A DNA stretch of 43,390 nt from Candidatus Planktophila sp. Lineage in GTDB: Bacteria; Actinomycetota; Actinomycetes; Nanopelagicales; Nanopelagicaceae. Made by a program: the position numbers and the translations under genes. The stretch is from contig JAHECV010000002.1 of the NCBI GenBank assembly GCA_024641555.1, forward strand, positions 1 to 43,390, given 5' to 3'. This document shows, one piece after another, positions 1 through 9,656 of this stretch (positions within the stretch are counted from its first letter, which is position 1; every line of letters begins with the position of its first letter). Below the pieces are notes generated by a model that worked only from the letters and a program-made list of their open reading frames with translations, was not told the origin of the DNA and made no database searches.

Positions 1-771
1 TTTCGCCAAGCCCGCAGCAATAAAGTTGTGCCAGTCTCGGATTGCCGAATCCTGCAACCTGAAATTAATTACCAAGAGTTAAGTGCGCGAAAGTGGAAGG
101 GCGACTTGCGAGTTGAAGTTTCTTTTTCAACTAATGCAGAACGCACCATCGCCACTGGATATTTGCGAGATGAGTCACCAGTTAGAACGTCAGATGGCCC
201 CGATGTAGCAACTTATAAAGTAAACGATTTCCCACTTGAAGTATCCCAACGTTCATTTTGGCAGAGCCATAAATCAGCTCCGAAGGTGTTAACCGATGCA
301 GTTCTCAAATATGCAGCTGTAAAGGCGGGCGACCAGGTACTTGATCTATATGGGGGAGTCGGTCTATTCACGTCGCAGTTCCTCGATTTAGTGGCAGAGA
401 ACGGAAGAATTGATCTGGTTGAAGGCAGTAAATCTGCAACCGGAGATGCGCTTAGAAATTTCGCGAATTTTCCAAATGTTGGCGTGCATACGGGGGATGT
501 CGAAAAGATACTTCCGAGATTTTCCAAAGCCGATGTAATTATTCTCGACCCGCCGCGCGAAGGCGCCGGTAAGAACGTGGTCGCAGCGATGGTCACTCTA
601 AAACCACGAGCAATCGTTTATGTCGCTTGCGATCCGGCTGCGCTAGCCAGAGATACCGCCTATCTCGAGGGATCTGGTTATGCGTTAACTCAAATTCGTG
701 CCTTTGATCTCTTTCCAATGACGCAACACATCGAATCTGTTGCGCTTTTTCAGCCAGTTAAGGTATCTTGA
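1..771 (+). CDS. TrmA/RlmD-family class I SAM-dependent RNA m5U methyltransferase, 5'-truncated by window edge
   Basis: The frame is open to base 1, so only the C-terminal part of the protein is present; a GTG at 28 is internal. The catalytic domain shows the SAM-binding motif DLYGGVGLFT (about base 349), the DPPREGAG motif (about base 547), the nucleophile motif VACDPAALARD with its catalytic Cys near base 629, and the C-terminal HIESVALF with the likely general-base Glu. These are the hallmarks of RNA uracil-5 methyltransferases. The missing N-terminus would normally carry a TRAM RNA-binding domain. Which RNA and position it modifies cannot be told from this fragment. Aconitase follows 29 bases downstream on the same strand. 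Confidence 0.9.
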   Translation, partial: FRQARSNKVVPVSDCRILQPEINYQELSARKWKGDLRVEVSFSTNAERTIATGYLRDESPVRTSDGPDVATYKVNDFPLEVSQRSFWQSHKSAPKVLTDAVLKYAAVKAGDQVLDLYGGVGLFTSQFLDLVAENGRIDLVEGSKSATGDALRNFANFPNVGVHTGDVEKILPRFSKADVIILDPPREGAGKNVVAAMVTLKPRAIVYVACDPAALARDTAYLEGSGYALTQIRAFDLFPMTQHIESVALFQPVKVS

Positions 772-800
772 CGTCAAGATAAATCAGCGAGGGATAAGCG

Positions 801-3458
801 ATGAGCAAAAATTCATTAGGCGCTAAGAAGAACTTAAACGTCAACGGAAAAGATTTCGAAATCTTTGATATCTCAAAGATTGAGGGCGCAAGCAATCTTC
901 CATTCTCACTAAAAGTCTTACTAGAAAATTTACTTCGCACTGAAGATGGTGCCAATATCACTGCTGAACACATTAAAGCTCTCGCGCAGTGGGATCCATC
1001 GGTTGAGCCAGATACCGAAATTCAATTTACGCCAGCGCGCGTAGTAATGCAGGACTTCACGGGCGTTCCTTGTGTTGTAGATCTAGCCACAATGCGCGAG
1101 GCGATCGTTGAACTCGGCGGAGATCCAGCGAAAGTTAATCCGCTCGCTCCTGCCGAACTTGTTATCGATCACTCAGTAATCGCTGATGTTTTTGGAACAA
1201 AAGACTCTTTTGAACAGAATACTGATATTGAATATGAACGCAACCGTGAACGTTATCGCTTCCTTCGTTGGGGCCAAGGCGCCTTTGATGAATTTAAAGT
1301 TGTTCCGCCAGGAACCGGAATTGTTCACCAAGTAAATATTGAATATCTAGCTCGCGTAATCATGACCCGCAATGTAAATGGTGCACTCCGCGCATATCCA
1401 GATACTGTGGTTGGCACAGATTCACACACAACCATGGTTAATGGACTTGGAGTTCTTGGCTGGGGCGTCGGTGGAATTGAGGCAGAAGCAGCTCTCCTTG
1501 GCCAACCAGTTTCCATGTTGATCCCACGCGTAGTTGGATTCAAATTAAGTGGCGCGCTTCCAGTGGGCACAACTGCAACTGACATGGCGCTAACAATTAC
1601 TGAAATGCTGCGCAAGCATGGCGTGGTTGGCAAGTTTGTAGAATTTTATGGTCCAGGAGTTGTCGCGGTTCCAATGGCGAACCGCACCACGATTGGAAAT
1701 ATGAGCCCCGAATATGGCTCAACATGTGCGATCTTCCCAATCGATGACGAAACTCTTCGCTATCTACGACTTACAGGTCGCAGTGAAGATCAAGTTGCCT
1801 TGGTAGAGCAATATGCCAAGGCGCAGGGAATGTGGCATGAACCATCGGTTAGCCCACGTTATTCCGAACATATCGAGCTAGATCTTTCGACGGTTGTTCC
1901 ATCTATCTCTGGACCAAAGCGCCCACAAGATCGCATCTCGCTAAGCGCTTCAAAATCTTCTTTCGAAAAGATTCTTCCAACTTACTTCACAGAAAAGACC
2001 GGCAGCGATGCTTATCCAGTCAACGTTGGCGCAAAGGCGACAACGATTAAAAATGGTGACGTCGTAATCGCTTCGATCACATCATGCACAAATACTTCCA
2101 ACCCTTCAGTAATGATTGGTGCGGCTCTACTTGCCAAGAAAGCGGTAGAACGCGGCCTGACATCTAAGCCATGGGTTAAGACCACGCTGGCGCCAGGATC
2201 AAAGGTAGTAACCGACTACTACGACCGCGCTGGCCTAACTCAATATATGGAAGCGCTCGGCTTTAACTTAGTTGGATATGGGTGCGTAACTTGTATTGGT
2301 AACTCCGGTCCACTCCCAGTAGAAATCAGCAAGTCCGTAAATGAACATGACCTTGCAGTTACAGCGGTGCTATCCGGAAACCGTAACTTTGAAGGACGAA
2401 TTAGCCCAGATGTGAAGATGAACTACCTCGCTTCACCACCGCTTGTTGTCGCTTACGCACTTGCCGGCACCATGAACCATGACTTCGAGAAAGACTCACT
2501 CGGTACCGATAAAGATGGCATGGAAGTCTTGCTCGCAGATATCTGGCCAAGTGCGAAAGAGATTCAAGATGTTATTGATTCATCAATTTCCTCTGAAATG
2601 TTTAAGAAAGATTATGCAACTGTCTTTGATGGTGATCACCGCTGGAAGTCGCTAGATACTCCAACTGGAAAGACCTTCGAATGGGATGCGCAATCAACTT
2701 ATGTTCGTAAACCTCCATATTTTGAGGGCATGCCATCACAACCAAAGCCAGTTACCGATATTGCAAGCGCCCGAGTGCTAGCCATCCTTGGAGATTCTGT
2801 AACAACAGATCACATTTCTCCAGCAGGAAATATCAAAGCTGATTCACCTGCAGGAAAATATCTGGAGGAACACGGCGTATCTCGTGCTGACTTCAACTCG
2901 TATGGTTCACGTCGCGGAAACCATGAAGTAATGATCCGCGGCACTTTTGCAAATATTCGATTAAAGAATATGTTGTTAGATGGCGTTGAAGGAGGCTTCA
3001 CTCGTAACTTCCTAGATAACGGTGCGCAAGCAACCATTTACGACGCTTCGGTTGCCTACCAAGCAGCCGGTATCCCGCTAGTAATTTTGGCAGGTAAGGA
3101 ATACGGATCTGGATCTTCACGCGACTGGGCAGCAAAGGGAACAGCGCTACTTGGAGTTCGCGCCGTTATCGCCGAGAGCTTCGAGCGCATTCACCGCTCG
3201 AACTTGATTGGCATGGGAGTACTTCCATTGCAATTTAAGGAAGGCGAAAATGCGCAGAGTTTGGGAATTAAGGGCGATGAAACCTTCGCAATCTCCGGAA
3301 TCACCGAGCTAAATGGTGGAGGAATTCCTAAAGAGGTAACAGTTACTGCAGGGGATAAGACATTTACCGCCAAGGTACGTATCGATACACCTGGTGAAGG
3401 TGATTATTATCGCCATGGCGGGATCATGCAGTATGTACTCCGTCAGCTACTTCAGTAG
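801..3458 (+). CDS. acnA: Aconitate hydratase (AcnA type)
   Basis: Interconverts citrate and isocitrate in the TCA cycle; cytoplasmic 4Fe-4S enzyme. The 885-residue length is normal for the bacterial AcnA/IRP1 type. Cluster-ligand cysteines are visible: C429 in [10 protein letters not shown], and C495 and C498 in [12 protein letters not shown]. The substrate-binding motif [18 protein letters not shown] lies in the N-terminal domains, and the swivel domain has [20 protein letters not shown] and [16 protein letters not shown]. The ATG at 801 is preceded by a GAGGGA ribosome site about 7 bases away. A TTGACG box lies just upstream (767-772), but no convincing -10 pairs with it, so co-transcription with the upstream methyltransferase is equally possible. 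Confidence 0.97.
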   Translation: MSKNSLGAKKNLNVNGKDFEIFDISKIEGASNLPFSLKVLLENLLRTEDGANITAEHIKALAQWDPSVEPDTEIQFTPARVVMQDFTGVPCVVDLATMREAIVELGGDPAKVNPLAPAELVIDHSVIADVFGTKDSFEQNTDIEYERNRERYRFLRWGQGAFDEFKVVPPGTGIVHQVNIEYLARVIMTRNVNGALRAYPDTVVGTDSHTTMVNGLGVLGWGVGGIEAEAALLGQPVSMLIPRVVGFKLSGALPVGTTATDMALTITEMLRKHGVVGKFVEFYGPGVVAVPMANRTTIGNMSPEYGSTCAIFPIDDETLRYLRLTGRSEDQVALVEQYAKAQGMWHEPSVSPRYSEHIELDLSTVVPSISGPKRPQDRISLSASKSSFEKILPTYFTEKTGSDAYPVNVGAKATTIKNGDVVIASITSCTNTSNPSVMIGAALLAKKAVERGLTSKPWVKTTLAPGSKVVTDYYDRAGLTQYMEALGFNLVGYGCVTCIGNSGPLPVEISKSVNEHDLAVTAVLSGNRNFEGRISPDVKMNYLASPPLVVAYALAGTMNHDFEKDSLGTDKDGMEVLLADIWPSAKEIQDVIDSSISSEMFKKDYATVFDGDHRWKSLDTPTGKTFEWDAQSTYVRKPPYFEGMPSQPKPVTDIASARVLAILGDSVTTDHISPAGNIKADSPAGKYLEEHGVSRADFNSYGSRRGNHEVMIRGTFANIRLKNMLLDGVEGGFTRNFLDNGAQATIYDASVAYQAAGIPLVILAGKEYGSGSSRDWAAKGTALLGVRAVIAESFERIHRSNLIGMGVLPLQFKEGENAQSLGIKGDETFAISGITELNGGGIPKEVTVTAGDKTFTAKVRIDTPGEGDYYRHGGIMQYVLRQLLQ

Positions 3459-3505
3459 CGGCGCGTAAACGTAGATCTCTTCTCGCGTAACCCCAGCACC
3501 TTAAC

Positions 3506-3511
3506 TAGACT
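3506..3511 (+). promoter_or_regulatory. -10 hexamer TAGACT, leaderless dxs promoter
   Basis: TAGACT ends 6 bases before the GTG at 3518, so the transcript would begin at or next to the start codon. No Shine-Dalgarno sequence precedes that GTG. No clear -35. Confidence 0.5.
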
Positions 3512-3517
3512 AAGCAC

Positions 3518-5449
3518 GTGCTCGAATCGATTAAAGGTCCCGCAGATATCAAGGCGATGGATCGTGCTCAACTTTCCGAGTTGAGCGGGGAGATTCGTCG
3601 ATTCTTGGTGGAGAAAGTCTCTAAGACCGGTGGCCACCTAGGTCCTAATCTTGGCGTTGTCGAGTTAACTCTGGCAATTCATCGCATCTTTGATTCACCG
3701 CGCGATGTAGTGCTCTTTGATACCGGCCATCAATCTTATGTACATAAAATAATTACAGGTCGGGCCGCAGATTTTGATGGGCTTCGCCAACGCGGGGGGA
3801 TAGCTGGTTATCCAAACCGTGCAGAAAGCGAACACGATGTGATTGAAAATTCTCACGCATCCACTGCGCTTTCGTGGGGTGATGGAATTTCCTACGGATT
3901 CTCGCGCACTCGGCAAAGTGATCGCCACGTGGTCGTAGTAGTCGGCGATGGCGCGCTGACTGGTGGAATGTCTTGGGAGGCGTTAAATAACATCGCCGCT
4001 ACCGAAGAAAGAAATCTTGTAATTGTTGTAAATGATAACGAGCGTTCGTATTCGCCAACCATCGGCGGATTGGCAACTTACCTTTCGACCCTACGGGTTA
4101 CCCGCGGCTATGAACGTTTCCTAGACTGGGGTAAAGAGTTTTTACATAAGACCCCAGTTGTAGGAACACCTATTTATGAGACTTTGCACGGAATGAAGAA
4201 GGGCATAAAAGATATCGTTGCCCCGCAAGGAATGTTTGAAGATTTAGGACTTAAATACATGGGACCAATCGATGGCCATGACATCGCAGCGCTTGAGAAA
4301 GCGCTAACCAAAGCTAAAGAGTATGGCGCGCCAGTTCTAGTACATGCAATTACCGAAAAAGGTCGAGGTCATCAACCGGCAGTTGCGGATGAAGCTGAAA
4401 AATTTCATGCCGTCGGAATCGTTGACCCCGAGACAGGCACACCGCTTGCCAAGAGCGTTACAAGCTGGACCAAAGTTTTTTCAGAAGAGTTGCTTGCACT
4501 TGGCCGAGAACGAAGCGATATCGTTGCAATTACAGCAGCGATGCTCGGGCCAACTGGTCTTGATAAATTTGAACAAGAATTTCCAGAACGCACCATCGAT
4601 GTCGGCATTGCTGAGCAACACGCGGTAACTAGTGCAGCCGGTATGGCTTACGCAGGCCTACATCCGGTTGTAGCCCTTTACTCCACCTTCTTAAATCGCG
4701 CCTTTGATCAATTGCTATTAGATGTTGCGTTGCATAAAGCTGGGGTCACATTCGTTTTAGATCGCGCCGGTATTACGGGCGATGATGGACCTTCGCACCA
4801 CGGAATTTGGGATCTGGCGATAACCGGCATCGTGCCAACGATTCATGTTGGTGCACCGCGTGATCAATCTCGCTTACGCGAAATTTTGCGCGAAGCAGTT
4901 GCGATATCTGATGCGCCTTCGATGCTGCGTTTTCCAAAAGGCGCGGTCCAAAGTGATATCCCAGCTTTCGAACGTCGCGATGGAATAGATGTTTTGTATC
5001 GTGGCGAAAGCGCAGATGTGCTTTTGGTGAGCATCGGAGCGATGGCGGCAATCGCAGTTGAAACCGCTGCTATGGCTTACCGTGAAGGTGTTGGAGTCAC
5101 TGTTATTGATCCACGTTGGGTAAAGCCGCTACCAACTTCGCTAGTTACGATGGCACAGCGCTACAAAAGTGTGGTCGTACTGGAGGATGGAATTAAGCAC
5201 GGCGGAATCGCAAGTTCTATCTCCGAAATGTTTCGTGAAGCTGGGCTTGCAACGCCAATTCATTCCATTGGCGTACCGCTAGAGTTCATCGAACATTCTA
5301 AGCGAGCCGAGATCATGAACGATTTAGGAATTACTGCTCAGAACATTGCCCGAAGTATCGTGGAATGGAACAGCCATCGCTCGGATTCGACTATGGCAGA
5401 GATGCAATACCAGGCGCGTGAAAACGTTGACCGCAAACCGCTTGGCTAA
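3518..5449 (+). CDS. dxs: 1-deoxy-D-xylulose-5-phosphate synthase
   Basis: First step of the MEP isoprenoid pathway: condenses pyruvate and glyceraldehyde 3-phosphate using thiamine diphosphate. 643 residues, family-typical. The ThDP motif GDGALTGGMSWEALNN starts at residue 143; the N-terminal domain has DTGHQSYVHKIITGR, the middle has MGPIDGHD, and the pyrimidine domain has DRAGITGDDGPSHHG. GTG start at 3518, supported by homology and the -10 box just upstream. The 3' end runs 59 bases into the 3' end of the convergent fadB-like gene. In M. tuberculosis dxs1 likewise sits close to the DUF3000 and RNase D genes, both present in this window. Confidence 0.97.
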   Translation: MLESIKGPADIKAMDRAQLSELSGEIRRFLVEKVSKTGGHLGPNLGVVELTLAIHRIFDSPRDVVLFDTGHQSYVHKIITGRAADFDGLRQRGGIAGYPNRAESEHDVIENSHASTALSWGDGISYGFSRTRQSDRHVVVVVGDGALTGGMSWEALNNIAATEERNLVIVVNDNERSYSPTIGGLATYLSTLRVTRGYERFLDWGKEFLHKTPVVGTPIYETLHGMKKGIKDIVAPQGMFEDLGLKYMGPIDGHDIAALEKALTKAKEYGAPVLVHAITEKGRGHQPAVADEAEKFHAVGIVDPETGTPLAKSVTSWTKVFSEELLALGRERSDIVAITAAMLGPTGLDKFEQEFPERTIDVGIAEQHAVTSAAGMAYAGLHPVVALYSTFLNRAFDQLLLDVALHKAGVTFVLDRAGITGDDGPSHHGIWDLAITGIVPTIHVGAPRDQSRLREILREAVAISDAPSMLRFPKGAVQSDIPAFERRDGIDVLYRGESADVLLVSIGAMAAIAVETAAMAYREGVGVTVIDPRWVKPLPTSLVTMAQRYKSVVVLEDGIKHGGIASSISEMFREAGLATPIHSIGVPLEFIEHSKRAEIMNDLGITAQNIARSIVEWNSHRSDSTMAEMQYQARENVDRKPLG

Positions 5450-7499
5450 TACCTTCACGATCTAAGTAAGGCAAGATACCGCCGAGATGCATCGGCCAAC
5501 CTGAACCCATCAACATACAAAGATCGATTTCTGCCGCGGAAGAGACAACGCCTTCATCCAGCATCATGCGCGCTTCAGTTGCCAGCGCCTTGAGTGCGCG
5601 TTCGCGAACTTGTTCTGCCGTAGATGCCTTATCGCCTTGTTTAATAAGAGCGATCGCCTCAGGGTTGGCAGTTACTTTTCCATCAGCGCCTTTAATGTAA
5701 AAGTTGCGAACCTTGCCGGCAACCATGGCTTGCATAGTCGGCGAGATGCGATAGCGCGGCCCTAAGTTTTCGTGCAGAGTTTCGGAAACGTGAAGTGCTA
5801 CTCCTGGACCAACTAAATCAAGTAGCTCAAATGGAGACATTGGGAAACCGATACTGCGCATTGCATTATCGGCAACTTCTGGAGACGTTCCTTCATCAAC
5901 TGCATCTGTAACTTCACCCATAAAGCGAGTAAGCAAACGGTTAACGACGAAGCCCGGAGCATCCTTGCAGATGATCATGGTCTTCTTAAGTTCTTTGCCG
6001 ACACTTACCGCTGTGGCAGTAGTTGCATCATCGGTTTTAGATGTGCGAGCAACTTCCAACAAAGGCATAACCGCGACTGGATTGAAGAAGTGGAAGCCAA
6101 TTACGCGCTCGGGATTTATTAGCCCTTCAGCCATACGTTCAACCGAAAGTGATGAGGTGTTTGTCGCAAGTACGCATTCTGGGGAGACGATAGTTTCAAG
6201 CTTCTTAAAGAGTTCTTGCTTTAGCGATAGCTCTTCAAATATCGCTTCGATAATGAAATCACAACCCGCAAATGTATTTTGATCAGCAGATCCGCTAATC
6301 AAAAGCGATAGGCGCCGTGCAGATTCTTCGCTCATCCGCTTTTTTTCAACTAACTTTGCGAGTTCGTTCTTGACCCAGGCAACTCCCTTATCGGCACGTT
6401 CTTGATCGATATCTGTCATGACGACTGGGCACTTTAGATTGCGCAGTAGAAGAAGAGCTAGTTGGGAGGCCATAAGTCCAGCACCTACTACGCCAACCTT
6501 GGTTACCTTGCGGCCAAGAGCCGGTTTAGGAGCGCCTTCGACTTTCTTGCGCTTCTTCTGAATCAAATTAAACGCGTACAGTGATGCGCGAAGTGGATCA
6601 GACATTGTTAGATCGGCCAGCGCTTGATCTTCTGCATCAAATCCGGCACCGCGCGTATTTGTGCGAGCGGCGGCAATGAGTTCAAGGGCGCGCATTGGTG
6701 ATGCAATTTCCGCACCGCCATATTTCTTAAGCGCCGCTGCTTTTCCGGTTGCTAAAGCAGTTTCCCACGCTGGGTCAGATGAATAATCTTTACGTTCAAC
6801 TTGGGTTGCACCGCTTAATACCTGGGCGGCAAATGAGACTGATCGCTCGAGGAAATCGGCCGGTTCATAAACTGCATCAACTACGCCAAGTGAAAGCGCA
6901 TCCTTTGCCTTCATCATGGTGTTGTTATTTAGCGCATTTAACATGATTACCTGAACTGCTCGCTCTGGTCCAATCAACTTAGGAAGGATGGTTGCTCCGC
7001 CCCATCCTGGAACCAACCCAAGAAATACTTCGGGCAAGGCGGTAAAGGCAGTTGAAGCAAGGGTGCGGTAGTTGCAGTGCAGGCCAACTTCTAACCCGCC
7101 ACCAAGTGCTAAGCCATTGATAAATGCAAAGGTTGGAATTGCGCATTCATCTAAGCGACGGAAAACATCGTGACCGAGTTTGCCGATGGCAAGAGATTGT
7201 GAACGTTCAGATAGAAATGACAACGCTGACAAATCCGCGCCGGCAGCAAAGATAAATGGCTTGCCGGTAATAGCAATTGCCGCGGGGGAGCGGCCAATTG
7301 CATCGCTTATCGCGGCATCGAGGGCCATAAGTGATTGCGCACCAAATGTGTTGGGACGAGTATGATCAAGGCCGTTATCCAATGTAATTAGCGCAAGTGA
7401 TCCCGTAAACCCAAATGGAGTTAGGTCGACATCGCGAACCAGTGCGTTAGTTACGACTTCTTCTGGTGCGCCTTCAGGTAATTTAATTTCAGTAGCCAT
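5391..7499 (-). CDS. fadB: Fatty-acid oxidation complex alpha subunit (enoyl-CoA hydratase / 3-hydroxyacyl-CoA dehydrogenase)
   Basis: Bifunctional beta-oxidation enzyme of 702 residues. The N-terminal crotonase domain (about 30-215) carries the candidate catalytic glutamates E137 (GGGLEVGL) and E157 (LPEVFLG). The NAD-binding 3-hydroxyacyl-CoA dehydrogenase domain begins near 333 with GAGLM, and continues with HFFNPV and PGFVVNRLL. Start chosen at ATG 7499, not the longer frame to 7568: that ATG overlaps the TAA of fadA by one base (TAATG), and the AGGAGGAG encoding the last residues of FadA is a strong ribosome site. Translation is thus coupled to the thiolase. The 3' end overlaps dxs by 59 bases antisense. 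FadB versus FadJ cannot be settled here. Confidence 0.95.
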   Translation of the reverse strand: MATEIKLPEGAPEEVVTNALVRDVDLTPFGFTGSLALITLDNGLDHTRPNTFGAQSLMALDAAISDAIGRSPAAIAITGKPFIFAAGADLSALSFLSERSQSLAIGKLGHDVFRRLDECAIPTFAFINGLALGGGLEVGLHCNYRTLASTAFTALPEVFLGLVPGWGGATILPKLIGPERAVQVIMLNALNNNTMMKAKDALSLGVVDAVYEPADFLERSVSFAAQVLSGATQVERKDYSSDPAWETALATGKAAALKKYGGAEIASPMRALELIAAARTNTRGAGFDAEDQALADLTMSDPLRASLYAFNLIQKKRKKVEGAPKPALGRKVTKVGVVGAGLMASQLALLLLRNLKCPVVMTDIDQERADKGVAWVKNELAKLVEKKRMSEESARRLSLLISGSADQNTFAGCDFIIEAIFEELSLKQELFKKLETIVSPECVLATNTSSLSVERMAEGLINPERVIGFHFFNPVAVMPLLEVARTSKTDDATTATAVSVGKELKKTMIICKDAPGFVVNRLLTRFMGEVTDAVDEGTSPEVADNAMRSIGFPMSPFELLDLVGPGVALHVSETLHENLGPRYRISPTMQAMVAGKVRNFYIKGADGKVTANPEAIALIKQGDKASTAEQVRERALKALATEARMMLDEGVVSSAAEIDLCMLMGSGWPMHLGGILPYLDREGISQAVCGQRFHAPGIASLP

Positions 7500-8689
7500 T
7501 ACTTTGCTCCTCCTGAAAAGTGTGGGTTCTCCCAGATAACTGTGCCACCCATGCCAAGTCCAATACACATCGTGGTTAATCCATAACGCACTTCTGGGTG
7601 CTCTTCAAAGGCGCGCGCTAAGTTAAGCGCTAAACGAATTCCCGATGAGGCAAGCGGGTGACCAACTGCAATTGCGCCACCATATGGATTTACACGTGGA
7701 TCATCGTCGGCGATACCGAAGTGATCAAGAAAAGCGATAACTTGAACTGCAAACGCTTCATTAACTTCGAAAGCGCCAATATCAGAAATTGCAAGGCCGG
7801 CTTTTGCCAGAGCCTTTATAGTTGATGGAACTGGTCCATATCCCATTACCTCTGGTTCTACTCCTGCAAAGGCGTAGGAAACTAACTTTGCCTTAACCGT
7901 TAAACCAAGTTCATTTGCCTTTTCTTCACTAGAAAGTAGCGCAGCTGTTGCTCCATCATTTAGCCCAGATGAATTGCCAGGTGTGACTCGACCTGCGGGA
8001 CGAAACGGGGTCTTGAGAGTTGCCAAACCTTCCATCGTCGTAGTTGGACGTGGCGGTTCATCAACTGTTGCAATACCCCAACCCATCTCTGGGATTCGTG
8101 CTGCAGTAGGAATTAAATCTCGTTGTATTTTTCCAGCAGCATATGCTGCTGCAGTTTTCATTTGAGAGTTATAGGCGTAACGATCGGCCCGCTCTTTGGT
8201 GAGTTGTGGAAAGCGATCATGTAAACGTTCTGCGGTAGCGCCCATCGCGAGCGCATCTTGTTCAACAATTCGTTCTGAAAGAAATCTTGGATTCGGATCA
8301 ATGCCATCTCCGATTGGGTGATTGCCCATATGTTCGACGCCACCAGCGATAGCGATATCGATAGATCCAATTGCAATCGCGCCTGCCAAAGAAGTCATCG
8401 CGGTCATCGCACCAGCACACCAACGATCGACCGAATATCCAGGAACGGTATTTGGAAGTCCGGCGAGAAGTGATGCGCTGCGACCTAAGTTCATACCTTG
8501 ATCACCAGTTTGAGTTGCCGCAGCAATGGCTACATCTTCAATTGCAGCAGGTGAAATTTTTGGATTGCGCTCGAGTAACCCACGCATCGCGCGCACCATT
8601 AGATCATCGGCACGCGTGCCGGAGTACATGCTGCCGGCTTTTCCAAATGGGGTACGAACAGCATCAACTAATACAACGGTGCGAGACAT
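7499..8689 (-). CDS. fadA: Acetyl-CoA acyltransferase (3-ketoacyl-CoA thiolase)
   Basis: Final thiolytic step of beta-oxidation; 396 residues, normal thiolase length. The nucleophilic Cys lies in VDRWCAGAMTA, the His in AVGHPLASSG and the second catalytic Cys in TTMCIGLGMGG. First gene of the fadA-fadB operon. Unlike most genes here, no -10 lies right at the ATG. A purine-rich GAGAGAAAG about 11 bases upstream could be the ribosome site, and a TAACCT (minus strand, 8737-8742) could be the -10 of a promoter with a leader of about 40 bases; both are weak inferences. Confidence 0.96.
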   Translation of the reverse strand: MSRTVVLVDAVRTPFGKAGSMYSGTRADDLMVRAMRGLLERNPKISPAAIEDVAIAAATQTGDQGMNLGRSASLLAGLPNTVPGYSVDRWCAGAMTAMTSLAGAIAIGSIDIAIAGGVEHMGNHPIGDGIDPNPRFLSERIVEQDALAMGATAERLHDRFPQLTKERADRYAYNSQMKTAAAYAAGKIQRDLIPTAARIPEMGWGIATVDEPPRPTTTMEGLATLKTPFRPAGRVTPGNSSGLNDGATAALLSSEEKANELGLTVKAKLVSYAFAGVEPEVMGYGPVPSTIKALAKAGLAISDIGAFEVNEAFAVQVIAFLDHFGIADDDPRVNPYGGAIAVGHPLASSGIRLALNLARAFEEHPEVRYGLTTMCIGLGMGGTVIWENPHFSGGAK

Positions 8690-8776
8690 GTAAGGTCAAC
8701 TTTCTCTCTGCGCCCTGACTACGGGCTTATGGAGAAAGGTTACTCGCCAGTAGGCAAAAGTGGAACAGGTTCGGGG

Positions 8777-9601
8777 TTAAGCCTTTACGGGTTCGGCAAC
8801 AGCCGGTTTAGCTTTAGCCAGATATGGCACAAGCACCGCAACCAGATAGCCGGCCCAAGCGAAAAATTGAATAAAAGATGTTGTTGTATCAAAGCCGATG
8901 GTTCCACCTAGTAGCGATCCCAGGATTGATTCTTTCGCGATCCAAGGAGTTACATCCCAAAGGAAGTTATCGGCGCCGGGGATCCAGCCCAGTTCCTGGA
9001 ATTCATGGATTCCGTAAGAGAGAACTCCAGCAGCAACGATAACTAGCGCAACGCCTGTGATGGTAAAGAACTTTGAAAGGTTGAGTTTTACCGAACGGTT
9101 GTAAATCAGATAGCCGAGGACAACGGCAAGACCTAAACCAAGTATTAATCCAATAGTTGCAGTCGATGCTGCGCCAACAGTTTTAAAATTGGTATAGATA
9201 AAGAGCGCGGTCTCTAAACCTTCGCGCGCAACTGCGAAAAAAGCCACTAAAGCAAGGCTTATTGGGCCTCCGGTTAGTGCGTTATCGACTTTGCCATGTA
9301 GTTCGTTACGAAGTGATCGCGCGGTGCGCTTCATCCAGAAGACCATCCAGGTAACTAGGCCAACTGCAATAAAAGAAGTGGTTCCGGCAAATAACTCTTC
9401 ACCGCGATCTGATAACTCAGCGGATGTAAAGGAAAGGACGCCACCAAGGGCAAGGCTGGCGGCGATCGCAACTGTCACACCGGTCCAGAGCGGCTTCAGT
9501 AGCTGGCGGCGATCGGTGCGGACGATGTAGGCAACGAGAATTCCGACGATGAGTGCGGCTTCTAGGCCCTCGCGCAAGGCGATAATGAATGTGCTGAGCA
9601 T
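8777..9601 (-). CDS. efeU: EfeU/FTR1-family iron permease
   Basis: Membrane permease for iron, 274 residues. It begins MLSTFIIALREGLEAALIVG and has two REGLE motifs (first helix, and VAREGLETALFIYTNF mid-protein), the diagnostic iron-binding motif of FTR1/EfeU. About seven hydrophobic segments are visible. It is usually accompanied by EfeO and EfeB; neither is next to it here, so it either works alone or with proteins encoded elsewhere. ATG 9601 follows a leaderless-type promoter, and a long inverted repeat lies just upstream, suggesting regulation. Confidence 0.93.
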   Translation of the reverse strand: MLSTFIIALREGLEAALIVGILVAYIVRTDRRQLLKPLWTGVTVAIAASLALGGVLSFTSAELSDRGEELFAGTTSFIAVGLVTWMVFWMKRTARSLRNELHGKVDNALTGGPISLALVAFFAVAREGLETALFIYTNFKTVGAASTATIGLILGLGLAVVLGYLIYNRSVKLNLSKFFTITGVALVIVAAGVLSYGIHEFQELGWIPGADNFLWDVTPWIAKESILGSLLGGTIGFDTTTSFIQFFAWAGYLVAVLVPYLAKAKPAVAEPVKA

Positions 9602-9607
9602 GGGATA

Positions 9608-9613
9608 AATCTA
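9608..9613 (-). promoter_or_regulatory. -10 hexamer TAGATT, leaderless efeU promoter
   Basis: TAGATT on the minus strand ends 6 bases before the efeU ATG. A possible -35, TTGCGT (minus strand, 9631-9636), sits at a 17-base spacing inside the inverted repeat upstream. Confidence 0.55.
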
Positions 9614-9628
9614 GAACCACTCCCGTAT

Positions 9629-9652
9629 TTACGCAACTTAAATGTTGCGTAA
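9629..9652. promoter_or_regulatory. Perfect 9-bp inverted repeat upstream of efeU; candidate operator
   Basis: TTACGCAAC-ttaaat-GTTGCGTAA: two perfect 9-base arms with a 6-base spacer. One arm covers the putative -35 of efeU. No T-run follows on either side, so it is a poor terminator for the RNase D gene. It does not resemble Fur or DtxR/IdeR boxes as I know them. Confidence 0.5.
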
Positions 9653-9656
9653 TTCA

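Noticed and set aside
767..772. TTGACG before acnA as a -35 of a dedicated promoter
   Set aside because: At 16-18 bases downstream there is no acceptable -10, only GGGATA next to the ribosome site; left as a remark.
9629..9652. The efeU upstream dyad as an intrinsic terminator for the RNase D gene
   Set aside because: The arms are only moderately GC-rich and no T-run follows on the minus strand; the position over the efeU -35 suits an operator better.
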